NCBI GenBank assembly: GCA_010909725.1
Contig: JAACMV010000019.1
Location: 248,001 to 312,000, forward strand
From: Picochlorum sp. 'celeri'
Taxonomy: Eukaryota; Chlorophyta; Trebouxiophyceae
Length of the DNA stretch: 64,000 nt
Direction of reading: 5' to 3'
A model generated the notes under the pieces. That model saw nothing but the letters and a program-made list of their open reading frames with translations. It was not told the DNA's origin and did no database searches. The translations under genes and the position numbers were made by a program. This document shows, one piece after another, positions 32,784-44,518 of this stretch (position 1 is its first letter; every line of letters begins with the position of its first letter).

Positions 32784-33943
32784 CTAGAACCATTCAGCAA
32801 TTTTACCAGATCGAGGCCAGATGAGATTCTTCACCCACATGTAGATGGGAAGGACAAAATAGTAAAACCCAGCCATTGTTCCCAACACCAACCGTGCCAA
32901 AAACGTCAAGATATTCGAATTCATTCTTGTAGATACCTCTTCTGGCTCACTCAGCTTCAATGGAGAAGGCCCTGGTGATTTCTTCACACCAGATACACTG
33001 CATCCCATGATGAGCCCATGCCTCCTCACCCCTCTATACCATTTCGGACCAATCCTGTCAATCTTGACATCCTCGAATCCCGCAGCTGTAAACCAGGTCA
33101 TATATTCCTCTTCGGTTGGGAAAAGCATCCACACATCTGCCATCCATCTGCTCAACCAAAACGTTGGGTGGACAGGGCCAATCAAACATGCCCGCCCCCC
33201 TGGCTTGATCACTCTGTAGGCCTCACAGATTCCCCTCTGAGGATCGGGCCAATACTCAATACTCCCAGCTGATACATATCTATCAAACGTATCGTCTTCA
33301 AAGGGCAGATCCTCAGCATCGCCCTCGATAATGGTTACTCCTTCCAAATCCTTTTTCTTGCGGGCTTTGGCCAACTGATGAGGACTCTGATCCAACAGCG
33401 TCACATGTTCCGGCTTCACATGCTTGACCACGCCTTGCGTACAGAATCCGGTACCCCCACCAACATCCACGACATGTAGGTTTGGATCATTCAGATCAGC
33501 TGGCACGAGTGCCTCATCACGCATATCAACAGTCCAATGTCCTGCATGTGATGGCCATGATGTCCATTCTCGTCATCAAACATAGATGATGATGATGGTA
33601 TTATTCTTATTATTGTATACCTACCTGGATTGACAATGTAGTCATATACCTGACTCAAAAAAGCATAAAATGCCTTGGCCTCATTCTTGTGCTGAATAAA
33701 CCTGGGGACCTCCCGTTCTGTACTTGCTGCAACACACCCAGACCAATCCTGTCGTCTTCTCAACCTTGTCGACATGGAAAAAGGCATGCTCTCACCATCC
33801 TCCTGACAAATACGTATATTCCTCCTGTTGCCAACCACAAGGTTCCTTCGTCCCGAAAAAGAAGAAGAGATTGTAGTTGTGGTGGAACAAACCCTTTGAT
33901 GCTGCACCCCAGACATTCCTGTCGTTCTCCAACCTGTCGACAT
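32784..33943 (-). CDS. VTE3: MPBQ/MSBQ methyltransferase, plastoquinone and tocopherol synthesis
   Basis: Exons 33625-33943 and 32784-33541 (83-nt intron, GTAGGT...ATGCAG, phase 1), 358 aa. A Ser/Arg-rich transit peptide (about 1-75) precedes RFIQHKNEAKAFYAFLS. SAM motifs are VVDVGGGTGF and LIGPVHPTFWLSRW. SIEYWPDPQRGI and GPKWYRGVRRHGLIMGCS match plant VTE3 almost residue for residue. A C-terminal membrane anchor (LVLGTMAGFYYFVLPIYMW) fits inner-envelope location. It methylates 2-methyl-6-phytyl- and -solanesyl-benzoquinol. VTE1, later in the pathway, lies 28 kb away. Confidence 0.97.
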
Positions 33944-34360
33944 GGTTGTTGTTTTTGTTACAGTAAAATTATTTTATTATTGGTAGTAGTTTATTGATAC
34001 ATCATCATCATCATCAGAATTTTTGACTGTGGCGATCACAGATCTAGATCTTCTTTTTTTTTCTACATGGAGATCTCTCTATATATATATCGGTCAAAGA
34101 CTATATTTGATGGGTAGCAAAAGCAACCACATGCGTCGAATGTGCTCTTCTAAAGACAAAAATAATACATGGGTCTGTTTCATATACAACCATTCCTTAC
34201 TAATAATAATAGATATAGGTGATACTTTTCAAGCATTTTCTGATTGCATATTTGCACAGGCTCGGTGACTTGTTGACTGACTGTTTCATGGAGTATCAAT
34301 CATTTGTGAGACTGTTTCTGGGTATTTAAAGTATAGAACTGTTGAGTCGCGTTGCATGGG
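33944..34360. other. divergent intergenic region
   Basis: 417 bp between VTE3 and the Mpe1-like gene. It contains ATC repeats at 34001-34015, a T-run near 34050 and a TATATA run at 34080-34090. No gene seen. Confidence 0.4.
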
Positions 34361-36109
34361 ATGAGTTTACTTTATTATAAACTCAAGAATGCTATTGAAC
34401 AGCAGAGTGTGACATTTGACGGTTCTGTCATCCAAATTGGAGATGTGAAACGACTGGTGGCTGAGAAGCAAGGTTTGGGTCCAGATGGATACCAAGAAAT
34501 TACATTATATGATCCTAATACGGGAACAGAGTATGATGATGATGGCAAGGTTGTTCCGAGGAATACACTGGTGGAAGTGAAACGGACGCCAGCGGCCACG
34601 TTTGCTCCTCTCGGTTCTGCTGCTGCTGGTGGTGTGGTGGAGAAGAAGCAGGAGGAGCAGGGTGGGACTATGGGGGAAGATGAGTCTCAGGCGCTTCAGA
34701 ATTTGATGCAAGGGACGGCGTCGACGTGGCAGAAGGAGGTTCGGCAAGGGGTAGCTCGGGGGAGAGGGAGAGGGAAAGGGACTGTTCCAGCAGAGTATCG
34801 GTGTCCACGATGTGAGGCGTATGGAGCGCATTGGATACAGGATTGTCCTACGCATGGGGACCCTACGTATGATAGGAAGAGGGTGAGGCCTCCAGTGGGG
34901 ATTCCTATGACTCGGTTGGCAAGGTCTATGGAGGGAGGGTTGGTGCTTCCTGATGGGAATACGGGGACGTTGGTTGCGAATGAGGAAGCTTTTGCGAAAG
35001 AAGTGCTGGGTATTGGTGCAATGCATCAGCCTGCAGTTGCTGGTGAGGAGACGTTGGCTCTGGAGGGGCCAGAGCAGCAGCAGGTGGAGGAGGATGTAGG
35101 GGCGGCAGAAAAGCCTGCTTCTGCCCCTGTTGCTTTTGCTGGATTGCCATTTTCGATATCTGCCATGGCAGAGCCGCCAAAGTTGGCGGGGATGAGTTTG
35201 AAGCTTGATTTGAATGGGACAACTGACAGTGTGCAGAAGAAGGATGACGCATTTTTTGACTTGTTGAAGAATCCAGAGTTGCCACGGGGACCGAAAAACT
35301 TTTTGTTGAAAGCGTATGATAGAGATAGCCCATTGTCGAGAAGAGAGTTTGAGAGAGAACAGCGGCACTATAGGAAAGACAGAGATGACGCGAGTCGCTC
35401 TCCAAGTCGGCATAGGAGGGAGCGTCGGGAACGGTCTCCCAGTAGACGGAGAAGTCGTTCCTCCAGTAGAAGACGCTCTCATAGAGATTTGTCGAGCCGA
35501 AGACGAGAAAGAAGGAGGTCGCATTCGCCACGAGATGGCGGAAAGAGATCTCCTCGCAAGAGGACTCGTGAGGATATGGATGTCTCAAAGCCTGAAGATT
35601 CCACGATTGATACCAGGAAGGTTTCTGATGAGCAACAACAAACGAAAAGGTTAGCATTGAATGAATTGAATGAATTTCATGTACCAATTATAATAGAACA
35701 AGGAATGCATGAAAGATCCTCCACGTTATTCTTGAACACTGTTGAATTGTACTGAGTTATATATATTTCATCATGCAGTGACGAAAAAATGACTGACGTT
35801 GACAAGAAACATTCGCCAATTAGATGGGTACCATCAGCACCTGCAAGGGGAGGAATGGCTCCTGCTGGCCAGGATGAGGAACCAGAGATTGATTATGGGG
35901 CAAGTGAGGATGAAGCTGATGACGCTCAAGAATTTCATCAGAAAAAGGAGGAAGAGTCGAAACAGTCTCGCCGTGGACATGCAGACGAGAGGAAAGAAAG
36001 CAAGCCTGCGTCAAAGCGCCGGGATAGACAACCAAGGGAATCCGATCGAGACAGAAAGAGTGATCGAAGGAATAACAATGATAGATCTCGCAGGAGTAGA
36101 AAACGTTGA
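34361..36109 (+). CDS. Mpe1/RBBP6-like protein (DWNN domain, zinc knuckle, RS tail) without RING
   Basis: Exons 34361-35649 and 35779-36109 (129-nt intron, GTTAGC...ATGCAG, phase 2), 539 aa. The DWNN ubiquitin-like domain is residues 1-77 (YYKLKNAIEQQSVTFDG, ending VEVKRTP). A CCHC knuckle CPRCEAYGAHWIQDCP lies near 147, followed by the family's KRVRPPVGIP. In RBBP6 and yeast Mpe1 a RING follows; here I see none. Instead there is an Ala/Glu-rich spacer, the block LPRGPKNFLLKAY, then a long Arg/Ser-rich tail. Mpe1/RBBP6 belongs to the pre-mRNA cleavage and polyadenylation factor. The donor GTTAGC is unusual for this window. The acidic-to-basic exon 2 is low complexity. Confidence 0.75.
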
Positions 36110-36145
36110 CATTATAACATGTTTCTTATTTATTCAAGAAGAGGC

Positions 36146-37896
36146 TCATGACGATTTGTCCTGAACACCAATTGAGTACATCTGTGAGGTCGTTGCTCCC
36201 TTGTGCCCATCAGCATACACTGGAGTATATTCTAACGAAATATCCAATGTCCTATGAGAATCTTGTCTCCGCGACATACTGACCCGTCCATGTAAGCCAA
36301 TCGCTCCACCATTGCCTGACGGCGTTATTGAGACTGTGTTGGTGAGAGGCAAGACTGTTTGGGCCCAATGCGTTGGTGTCTTTGTCGGACTTGTACAAAG
36401 CACCTGCGGCGCATCCAAACAAAAACGCCCTGAAAATTCAGTATCAAACCAGAGAACTATACATGAGCATTCACCGGCAGAGTGAGGTTGCAGCTGAAAA
36501 GTGGCACTAAAGTCCTGATCAGATCTCTTCATGGTGGCCAAATCCAGTGAATAGAGTGTGACTGGATCAGAGAGCAGCGTCTCTGATTCTACAACCCGAA
36601 TTCTAGTCGAGACATTGGATCGTATCCGATCAGCCACAGGTGTCATGCATAATCCATACACATTGTCCCAGAATGTAAGTCCTTCAGATCCTCGAGAGCC
36701 TAATGCCACATACAAGTTTGCAATATCAGGTAAAATGGCTCCTCCAGGCTTTAAAAACTTGTCTCTAGCCGTCAACACAGAGTCGAGCATCGACTCAAAC
36801 AATAACGCATACCCTACATACGAGAAACCCCATCAGCATTGACAAGACAGACAAACAAGGAGGAGAAACAAACATTCGCACCCATCCACTCTGACACAAG
36901 CACATCAACCTGATTCCCTGTCACTGGCAGCGATGACACATCCTCAACCTTTGAATTGACTATCGAAATCTTATCATCCAATCCATTGCGAGCGCAAAGC
37001 TGCTGTGCGATATCTGTAATCCCAGGACTTGCATCCACCCCAACCACCTCTGCAGCTCCCCCACGAGCAGCAAACATTGACAACACCCCAGTCCCACACC
37101 CAACATCCAAAACACGAGCGCCCTTGATCAAGCTCGGATTCTCCTCCAGAGCTTTTCTATAACAATCAGTCCGTACACTATCTTGAAGCATCTCCTGGTG
37201 AATATCAAAATACCCATATGATTCAAAATACAAATCATCAACATGAGATTCGTTCGCTTTACCAGCACCATCATGTCCTCCATCAACATCACTCGACCTC
37301 GTTCGACTAGCAAGAAGTTCCACGATGGCCGGATCATTCAAATCCAACCCCTCCACAAGTGCCCCAGCAATCTCCTCTGCATCATCTGCACCTCCACCAT
37401 CCTCCTCATCCTCATCCGTCCAATCATGAAATAACATGGCATCATTTTCCATAACAGGCACAAGGTAAGCGTCATCATCCCAAGGAAATGGCCCACCAGC
37501 CTCGACTCGCTCAAGCACCTCGCGAGGATCCTCATGCATGGATCTCTTCGAACGAATATAGTTTATCAATCGCAGCGTATCGTACATTGACAATCCCAAC
37601 TGTAAGAATCACATATAAATCTGATTTGAAATCGCTCAAATCACCACAGAAGAGTCACAACATACCTTGTGTCTGTAGCTTTTGAAATCAAACCCATGCT
37701 TCTCAGCATCAATCCGTAACGCCTCTTCCACAGATGGCGCTTCCTCAGAGCTATACAAACATGAAACATGCTCATCATCCTCTAGATCATCTTCTTCCCA
37801 ATCATTCCAATCACCAGAGGAAGAACCTTCTGACTCTTCAGCTGCCACTGGCATTGAACACTCTTGTGACTGCGTATCAATCTTGTCTGACGACAT
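36146..37896 (-). CDS. PRMT3: PRMT3-type protein arginine methyltransferase
   Basis: Exons 37666-37896, 36882-37599 and 36146-36813 (introns of 66 and 68 nt), 538 aa. An acidic N-terminus precedes the PRMT3 zinc-finger position, here with only one of its two Cys (HVSCLYSS). After it come the family blocks HGFDFKSYRHK and YDTLRLINYIRSK. The methyltransferase core has YFDIHQEMLQDSVRT, VLDVGCGTGVLSMFAA and the double-E loop SEWMGYALLFESM (spanning a splice). It makes asymmetric dimethylarginine, classically on ribosomal protein uS5. An upstream in-frame ATG at 37974 exists. The zinc finger looks degenerate. Confidence 0.9.
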
Positions 37897-38119
37897 GATG
37901 CTATTTTTATAGTAATTCGAGTCATTAAGTAGATGCTGCTGTGTCGATTTGATTGCCTGATGTACCAATATCATGGTTCTTGGCCAAGGCTTTCCTTACA
38001 TAAAACATTTTTCATGCTCCAAAGCTCGAATTTTCCATGCTGCCTTTGTATTTTTTTAAAAAAATACAAACTGATACATAGATGGATGGATATCTATTTA
38101 GATTGTAGGGATTGCGAGT

Positions 38120-40553
38120 ATGGAGGGCAATCAACAAGAGCAAGAAGCAGTTACCCTGTCGAGAAGGTTGAGTAAACTACGGTTTACTCGGGATGTTCTG
38201 GATATTCAGGATTTTACATCGGACACATTTAAACCATCTGATGTGATTGAGAAGCTCTTAGAGAGTGGGGGCTTTTCTGAAGATGTGCACAAGACTGGCA
38301 AGGATGGTTCTTCTGTTGAGAAGACTGCAGAGACTCTGTTCAGTGCATGTTCTGCGTGCGTTGCTTGTTCCTAGCACAATTGTATGGATGTTGATGTGAC
38401 GGTTCTTTCGCTTATGGTATGGGTGTGAATGCAGTTTGGATGCGCGACTGGATGAGTTGGAGGAGGATGTGGAACAAGAGTGTGAACATTTGAGGGTGCA
38501 GTTGTCAACAGATCATGCTGGGTATGCGTCCCGTATCTCCCAGACGGAAAAACAGCTGCAGCGATTAGAGGAGTCTCTTGATAGATTAGAAAAGAGATCA
38601 GATGAGCTGGTAAGTTTTGGTCGAAATGTGGGGACTCCTTTTGTCGATATTCAGAATCAGAAGGAACGGGCCATGGAGATGGCTGATATTTTGGATCATT
38701 TGACAATCTTTTCGCATTGCACTGATGTGTCAAACCTTCCATCGTCATTTCATGATGATGAAAATATTGAAAAGTGTGCAAATATAGTGTGTTTGTTGAT
38801 GTCTGCAATAGAATCGGTGGTTCATGCGCAACCCTCCAGGGAGGGAGACCAACAATTCATGATGGGGAGGAATGCTTCCAACACGCCAGGCACGATTGGT
38901 GCTGCGTGGGAACAGTTGGTATTGTACTTAAATTTGCTAGATAATAAGATTGTCAGCCATTTTGATAGTGCCGCAGAGTCTAGGAATATTGCAGCCATGG
39001 CGTACTACTCTAGGATTATGGAAAAGGCACATTCCAGTACCAGTGGTAGTGCCATCTTAATGTCTCGGTACATTTCTCGCAGAAGTATCTTTATATCATC
39101 CGATTCTTTGTTTGAAAAGCTGGATTTGAACTTTTCAAAAGAGCAGGGCTCTGATTTTAAATTTCATGGTTTGGACTCTCAGAGCCATGTGGAGGCATCA
39201 CGGAGAGTGACATATGCATGTCGGCAAGTGTCAGAAAATCTTCATGAAGAATGTTCGATATTAGAACAAGTGTTTGAAGATTCAGAGAAGGCGATTTCAA
39301 TGTTCGTGACCCGGATTTTTGAGGAGACGCTGTCTGAGACAATAGGTAGGGCATTTGAGCTGGCTGGGTATGGGGAGGAGGATACGACGGCAAAACTTCG
39401 GGACAGTCTCCGGTTGGCATGTGTGTCGTATCGTAAAATTTTCAATCTTGCGGATGAGGCGTGCCATTTGATACCACATCCTGAAGAGAATGGATTATCT
39501 GTGGTGGAACTGGCAGAGGCTGCCATGGGAAGTATTCTTGCAGAGTATCCTGGACAAGAAAAACAGTGGCACCAATTGCTTGGATTGAAAACTATACAGG
39601 CGTCAAAAGATGAACTCAGTAATGATGTTGTATTGAATTTGATAGCAATAAACGAGGAGAGCTTGAAACGAGGCAAACAGGTGATTCCTGAAAACCGGAT
39701 GGCAGAGTTTGTTGAGGAGTTGTTCTTCTCTAAAAATACATCACAATCTGATAACGGTGGTGCGGCCCTTTTGGATTATATTGGAACATATGTGATGGAA
39801 AATCTACATCATGTTGAGGAAAAGGCTTTGAAGCAATTGGAAGCCCATGGAATATGGAGGGACGTGAGCATCAATGAAAAGGCTATTGGTGTGAGCATTG
39901 ATGCCTCTTTTGGTGCTGTTGCACGGTCGGCAAGCACAGCGGCGGAGATCCATCGATCATTAGTTGAGCATTATGACAAAAACTTAGTATCATATTTCTC
40001 AACTGATAGAAAGGAACCCCGCTTGGCATTGTTTGGATTACAAAGAGGAATTGAGGACCACATTGCCATCATACTAGAGTCTTGTCTGCAACGCCTTATG
40101 GAAAAAACTGCAGATCTTTTGTATGCCTGTCAGTACAAGAGTGACTTTTTGATAGTAGGGTCTAATACATCGGAAATTGAACGTCCAACAGCCACATGCC
40201 TCAAAGTTTGTGCCATCTTCAACACGGTAACTCAGACAGTGAAAATGTTCTTGAGAGGAAACAACTATTCATCCTTCATGCATGCATTGACAGAGCAGCT
40301 GGAAAAAACGATTGAAAAACATCTCTTGAAATTTTACTATACACCTGGAGGAGCTTTGCGAATGAAGAGAGACTTGAGCGCTTATGCTGAATGCATTCCT
40401 CCATCTGGGGCAAAGAAAGCATTTGATGACCTCATTGCCATGTCAAATATCCTCATTGTTGGACCCTCGAGTGTCCACGAAATGGCAGAATTAGTGTCAT
40501 ATTTGGATAGAGATCGAGTGAACCAATTCATTAAGAGAAGAGCGCACAAATAG
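38120..40553 (+). CDS. SEC10: exocyst subunit SEC10 (EXOC5)
   Basis: Exons 38120-38355 and 38435-40553 (79-nt intron, GTGCGT...AATGCAG, phase 2), 784 aa. The coiled-coil N-terminus (LDARLDELEEDVEQECE) and FGRNVGTPFVDIQNQKERAMEMADIL match the SEC10 start. The helical C-terminal rods end with RPTATCLKVCAIF, LEKTIEKHLLKFYYTPGGALRMKRDLSAYAEC-like order and a final Arg/Lys. It tethers secretory vesicles at the plasma membrane. COG5 and COG6 were considered, but the C-terminal pattern fits SEC10. It is divergent from PRMT3, with 223 bp between starts. Confidence 0.82.
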
Positions 40554-40582
40554 GTTAATGATTTACAAACAGTAAAAAAATG

Positions 40583-42145
40583 TCAACGCATTTGACAGCC
40601 TGAGAATATACGCCTCTCAACGTCTGCCTCAAATGCTGTGAATACTTCTAGAGTAATTTTATGTTCTGCAATTCGTCTTCCATCTTTCGCGAGAGCCAAT
40701 CGCAACTTTGCATCCGGCCCATGAATGTGTATATATGCCTCTCCTAAATTTGTCCCATCTGCGCTATGAACAAGTTTTATATCATCGTGGCTCACAGTGC
40801 CTGCATCCTTAAAGATCGCTGCAATATCATCCTTTGATATATTTTGAGCAAATCCTCGGATCTTGATCCACCCCTCTTCAAATGGCACTTCTTCGTCTAA
40901 AATAACAGATGCTAATACTTCTTTTGCAGCTGGCAAACCTTGCATCAAAGGGGCAAGAGTTGGAGAAATTACTGCTAGACCAGACACCCCAGATGCATAT
41001 CGAGCTGTTGTATATAATCCTGGAAGATCTAGGCCATTGTCCGGCTTTGTTCTATCAACCCATGTTCCCTGAGCAGCTTGCTCAAACTCATTCTCTGATA
41101 CATATCGAGCATAAATACTGCTATCATTTAGCGTCCTTGTGTGGAAGACACGATGCCCCTCTATAGCATCATTTTTACTCTTATATTTGATATACGCCCT
41201 TCCAGGACCTCTATCATCCCATGATTCAGGAGGTGGAGGCACAGCAACTGAATCAACCTTGCCATGCTCACTCGCTTCATCTTTTACAGCAGAAACCAGG
41301 TTATCCCTCATCTCTTCACTTTTTAATTCTTTTGCCGGTAAAATATTTGACAACAGCAAGTATTCCGTCGGCTCTGCCGGCTTTATCTCTGTTGGAATCT
41401 TGGGCCCACTGTCCTCCACATCAACAGGTGGCACATAATTCTCAATATACCCTTTAGGCCTTCCAACATTGATATACCTCCCATAAATCTCCACAATCTT
41501 ATCCATTAACATGGCTTGATCCGAAATGTCTCTCGTACGAAGTTCCACGAAAGCAAACCTTCCAGACCCTTCCATTTTCACACTCACAACAGGAGGTGTC
41601 AAAATTGGATCTGCAACCAAGTGCGATAACGCTTGGTTGAAAAACTCCTCCACCACCTCCTTCGTCACCACTCCCACTGCTAAATTTCCTACATATATTT
41701 CCCTCTGCTTTCGCTCCTGCTGCTGCGCCGGAGTCTCCAGAATCCCGGCAACATTCCCAACATTGGGATTCAGACTACCACTTGTCTGTGTCCAATTTGG
41801 CATGCCATGTGGGTTCTGCCAGGACTCTAAACGAGCCGCCTGCTGCTGTTTCTGTACTTGCATCACTAATTCATCCGAGCGACCATCATCATATCTGAAG
41901 TACACAAAACAGCAACATTAACTTTGTGAATCTTTTCAAAGATGCATTCAATTCAACTGAGAGACCCGAATCTAACGGCATACGCCGCAGAATCTCATCC
42001 ACAGCTGCAGTAATGTATTTGAAATATTCTCAAACACATCAAAGTAGAGAAATAATGCGTACCGATCCCTCGAACGCCCATATCGACCACCATCTGGATT
42101 GTATCTTCTCTCTCGACTCCTGGAGCGAGAACGCGATCGTCCCAT
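40583..42145 (-). CDS. U2AF2: U2AF large subunit-like splicing factor
   Basis: Exons 42063-42145 and 40583-41894 (168-nt intron, GTACGC...TTCAG, phase 2), 464 aa. Exon 1 encodes an RS start (GRSRSRSRSRERR). Residues 95-180 form an RRM with REIYVGNLAVGV and RFAFVELRT, like RRM1 of U2AF65. A second RRM (TEYLLLSNILPAKELKSEEM ... GRAYIKYKS) resembles the U2AF homology motif usually found at the C-terminus. A third RRM-like region (GWIKIRGFAQNISKDDI) follows it. So the order differs from U2AF65 (RRM1, RRM2, UHM). It presumably binds the polypyrimidine tract or SF1 at 3' splice sites. It could be a divergent paralog. Confidence 0.75.
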
Positions 42146-42453
42146 AGTACTAAATCCAGGAACAATATATTCTTGTGATTTTTAATGCTATATGGGAGTG
42201 TAAATCAAGGCAATTGGATGCCATGGCATGCTGAACATCCTAATTTTGACACATTTAGTCAGAATGTGTTTTTTTGTTGTTGCTGGAGAATGTACCAATC
42301 GCGCATCACTCTCTCCCACGCATTCATAATTATAGCACAATTTCTCCCTAAAATACAATGCTTGCGGCGACAGTGGATGATTGCATCAGGCAGAAGGATA
42401 GCACAGCTTTTTGAAAACCTGCCACACTTTGAGGAGGCAGAGGAGTACCAGAT
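42146..42453. other. divergent intergenic region
   Basis: 308 bp between the U2AF-like gene and COQ3. Nothing recognised beyond presumed promoters. Confidence 0.4.
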
Positions 42454-43362
42454 ATGAGGGCATCGCGAACAGCCCTGGGAAGAGTATTGAAGGAGGTGGA
42501 ACGCCAACTTGTTCAGCATGAGAGCAGTGTGTCGAAGGAGAGCCTTATGGCATTCAAGCATATAAAACCAGGAAGCTGCTCTGCACACATGATGACCTCA
42601 CATGTTCACACCACCGCAAAGCAACAGGAAACAAGCACCAGTCAATCCTCTGTAAATGCACGGGAAGTGGCCAAGTTTGCAAAACTATCAGAGCATTGGT
42701 GGGACCCATCTGGCCCATGCAAGCCATTGCATGCATTGAATAAGGCTCGTTGCGAGTTTATCAAAGATGTCTTCTCAAACATGAACCCGGCGCCCGCACG
42801 TGTTTTAGATGTTGGGTGTGGTGGTGGCATACTATCTGAATCATTAGCAAGAATGGGTGTGCATGTGACTGGAATTGATGTCCATGCAGAGGGGATTGAT
42901 ATAGCAGAGGAACACAAGAAATTAGATGATAGTATAGTTGATGCGATAGAATACAGAAATCAGAGCATCGAAGAATTGTTGTCCACTGCAGAAGGCCCTG
43001 GTTCATACGATGCCGTGATTGCAAGCGAGGTTATTGAACATGTTGATGCTTTGCCAGACTTTTGTACCTCCTTGGTGAAAGCAACAAAGCCAGGTGGAAG
43101 AATAATCATCTCAACATTGAATAGGACATCACTCGCATATTTAATGGCAATTGTAGGCGCTGAACATCTGCTGAAGATTGTCCCTGAAGGAACGCATGAA
43201 TGGAGCAAGTTTGTCACCCCAGAGGAAGTTGTCCACCTCTTTCCAAGCAGCTCTACTTCCCTGGATTGGATGGCAGGAATGACATATCAGCCGTTTACAG
43301 ATACATGGTATTTGAGCAAACATATCGAGGTGAATTACATTGCATCATTTATTGTTCATTGA
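42454..43362 (+). CDS. COQ3: COQ3/UbiG O-methyltransferase of ubiquinone synthesis
   Basis: 302 aa, intronless. A Ser/Lys/Gln-rich presequence (about 1-65) suggests mitochondrial import. The UbiG fold begins with EVAKFAKLSEHWWDPSGPCKPLH, then LDVGCGGGILSESLARMG (motif I, about 113-130), SEVIEHV and GGRIIISTLNRT, and later LPEGTHEW-like VPEGTHEWSKFVTPEE. It methylates both hydroxyls of the ubiquinone ring. The last 18 bp overlap the tail of the convergent LMW phosphatase gene. Confidence 0.95.
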   Translation: MRASRTALGRVLKEVERQLVQHESSVSKESLMAFKHIKPGSCSAHMMTSHVHTTAKQQETSTSQSSVNAREVAKFAKLSEHWWDPSGPCKPLHALNKARCEFIKDVFSNMNPAPARVLDVGCGGGILSESLARMGVHVTGIDVHAEGIDIAEEHKKLDDSIVDAIEYRNQSIEELLSTAEGPGSYDAVIASEVIEHVDALPDFCTSLVKATKPGGRIIISTLNRTSLAYLMAIVGAEHLLKIVPEGTHEWSKFVTPEEVVHLFPSSSTSLDWMAGMTYQPFTDTWYLSKHIEVNYIASFIVH

Positions 43363-44058
43363 TGACTCTGTGTGTTCAAACAGGCCCTCGCATGCATCAT
43401 CCAACAAGTCTAAAACCAATTCAAATCCTTTGGATCCTCCATAGTAAGGATCCGGCACATGATCGTACTGTTTCCATGCTGGATCGCGCAGAAATTGAGT
43501 CATTTTCGTCACAGTTGCTCTATATTCTGCACCAACCATGCCCTTGTCTTTCCAATAAGAGACAGCTGTACTCACAGATCTGACATTCTCCTCATCCATA
43601 CACACAATCATATCAAACTCTTCTAAATCATCTGGCTTCAAAGGCCTGGATCGAGATGTCAATCGAATACCTCGAGCAGACGCAGCCTGCCTCATTCTGG
43701 AATCCGCTGCATCTCCCTCATGATATGCAAACCCTCCTGGTTTATACCACCCTGAGGCACCACCGCCGGTCCCGCACGAATCAATCACATATCGAGACGA
43801 TGCTCCATTCTTTTCCACTGTATTCCTGAACACAGCTTCCGCCGTAGGAGACCTACAGATATTTCCCAAGCACAAGAACAGGACTGAAGTTGCTGTATCA
43901 CCCTTGCTTCCATTCGCTGCCATCACGATAAATCTTTTCGCTCTTTCCCCACGCACACCCGCTATATTCAATATTTGTGATTTTTGTATCCTCTGGTGAG
44001 ATTGAAAATGATGAATTCCTGTGGTACTGAGAGTGCTGAGATTTTTTGAGAAGAGCAT
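43345..44058 (-). CDS. low-molecular-weight protein-tyrosine phosphatase
   Basis: 237 aa. The P-loop CLGNICRSP (CX5R-S) is preceded by VLFL, and the acid loop DPYYGG carries the general-acid Asp, so all catalytic residues are present. The core (about 62-230) has the extra Arg/Lys-rich loop ASARGIRLTSRSRPLKPDDLEEFD, as in plant and bacterial members. The 50 residues before it are free of acids apart from one Glu and look like a plastid or mitochondrial presequence; a second ATG (Met 46) would give a cytosolic form. Its stop lies inside the COQ3 coding region on the other strand. Confidence 0.93.
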   Translation of the reverse strand: MLFSKNLSTLSTTGIHHFQSHQRIQKSQILNIAGVRGERAKRFIVMAANGSKGDTATSVLFLCLGNICRSPTAEAVFRNTVEKNGASSRYVIDSCGTGGGASGWYKPGGFAYHEGDAADSRMRQAASARGIRLTSRSRPLKPDDLEEFDMIVCMDEENVRSVSTAVSYWKDKGMVGAEYRATVTKMTQFLRDPAWKQYDHVPDPYYGGSKGFELVLDLLDDACEGLFEHTESSMNNK

Positions 44059-44518
44059 TCGTGTCTACAATATCTCTCTCAATCGCTGACTACTGTGCCT
44101 TCTTCTTCTTCTCTGAGATGAAAATTTTGATGCAAATAGAGTGAATTTATTTGAAAAGGAGGGCGATGGTTGTTAGACAAAATCAGGCCAATTTGCCTCG
44201 CCTTGTGAGGGCGCCACATGTTGTACATGGGAACCCCCCAGATTTGGGTTTAAACCTCGAACAAACCTCGAGATTTGCAATTGCCTTTTGCAAGCAGCTA
44301 CCTTGCTACAAAAGTTAGAATCCTACTGATTCTTCAATACGCAAACCAGCACCATGATGATGTACAACAAAGAAACTTACATTCAATATTGACATTTCTC
44401 AAATACTCACAATATATAGACAGATCAAAAAATTACTGAATTCACTAGTAGCTTGGCATCTCTTGAAGCGAAAAAGGATTGAAAAAGCAGTTATCAGTGT
44501 CGAATGTATCCATGATGA
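44059..44518. other. intergenic region
   Basis: 460 bp between two leftward genes. A short inverted stretch GGGTTTAAACC sits at about 44247-44257. No gene recognised. Confidence 0.4.

Noticed and set aside
34505..35524. Long open frame on the minus strand inside the Mpe1-like gene (339 codons)
   Set aside because: It is a shadow of the low-complexity plus-strand gene; it is Pro/Ser/Arg-rich without motifs, and the plus frame has clear domains.
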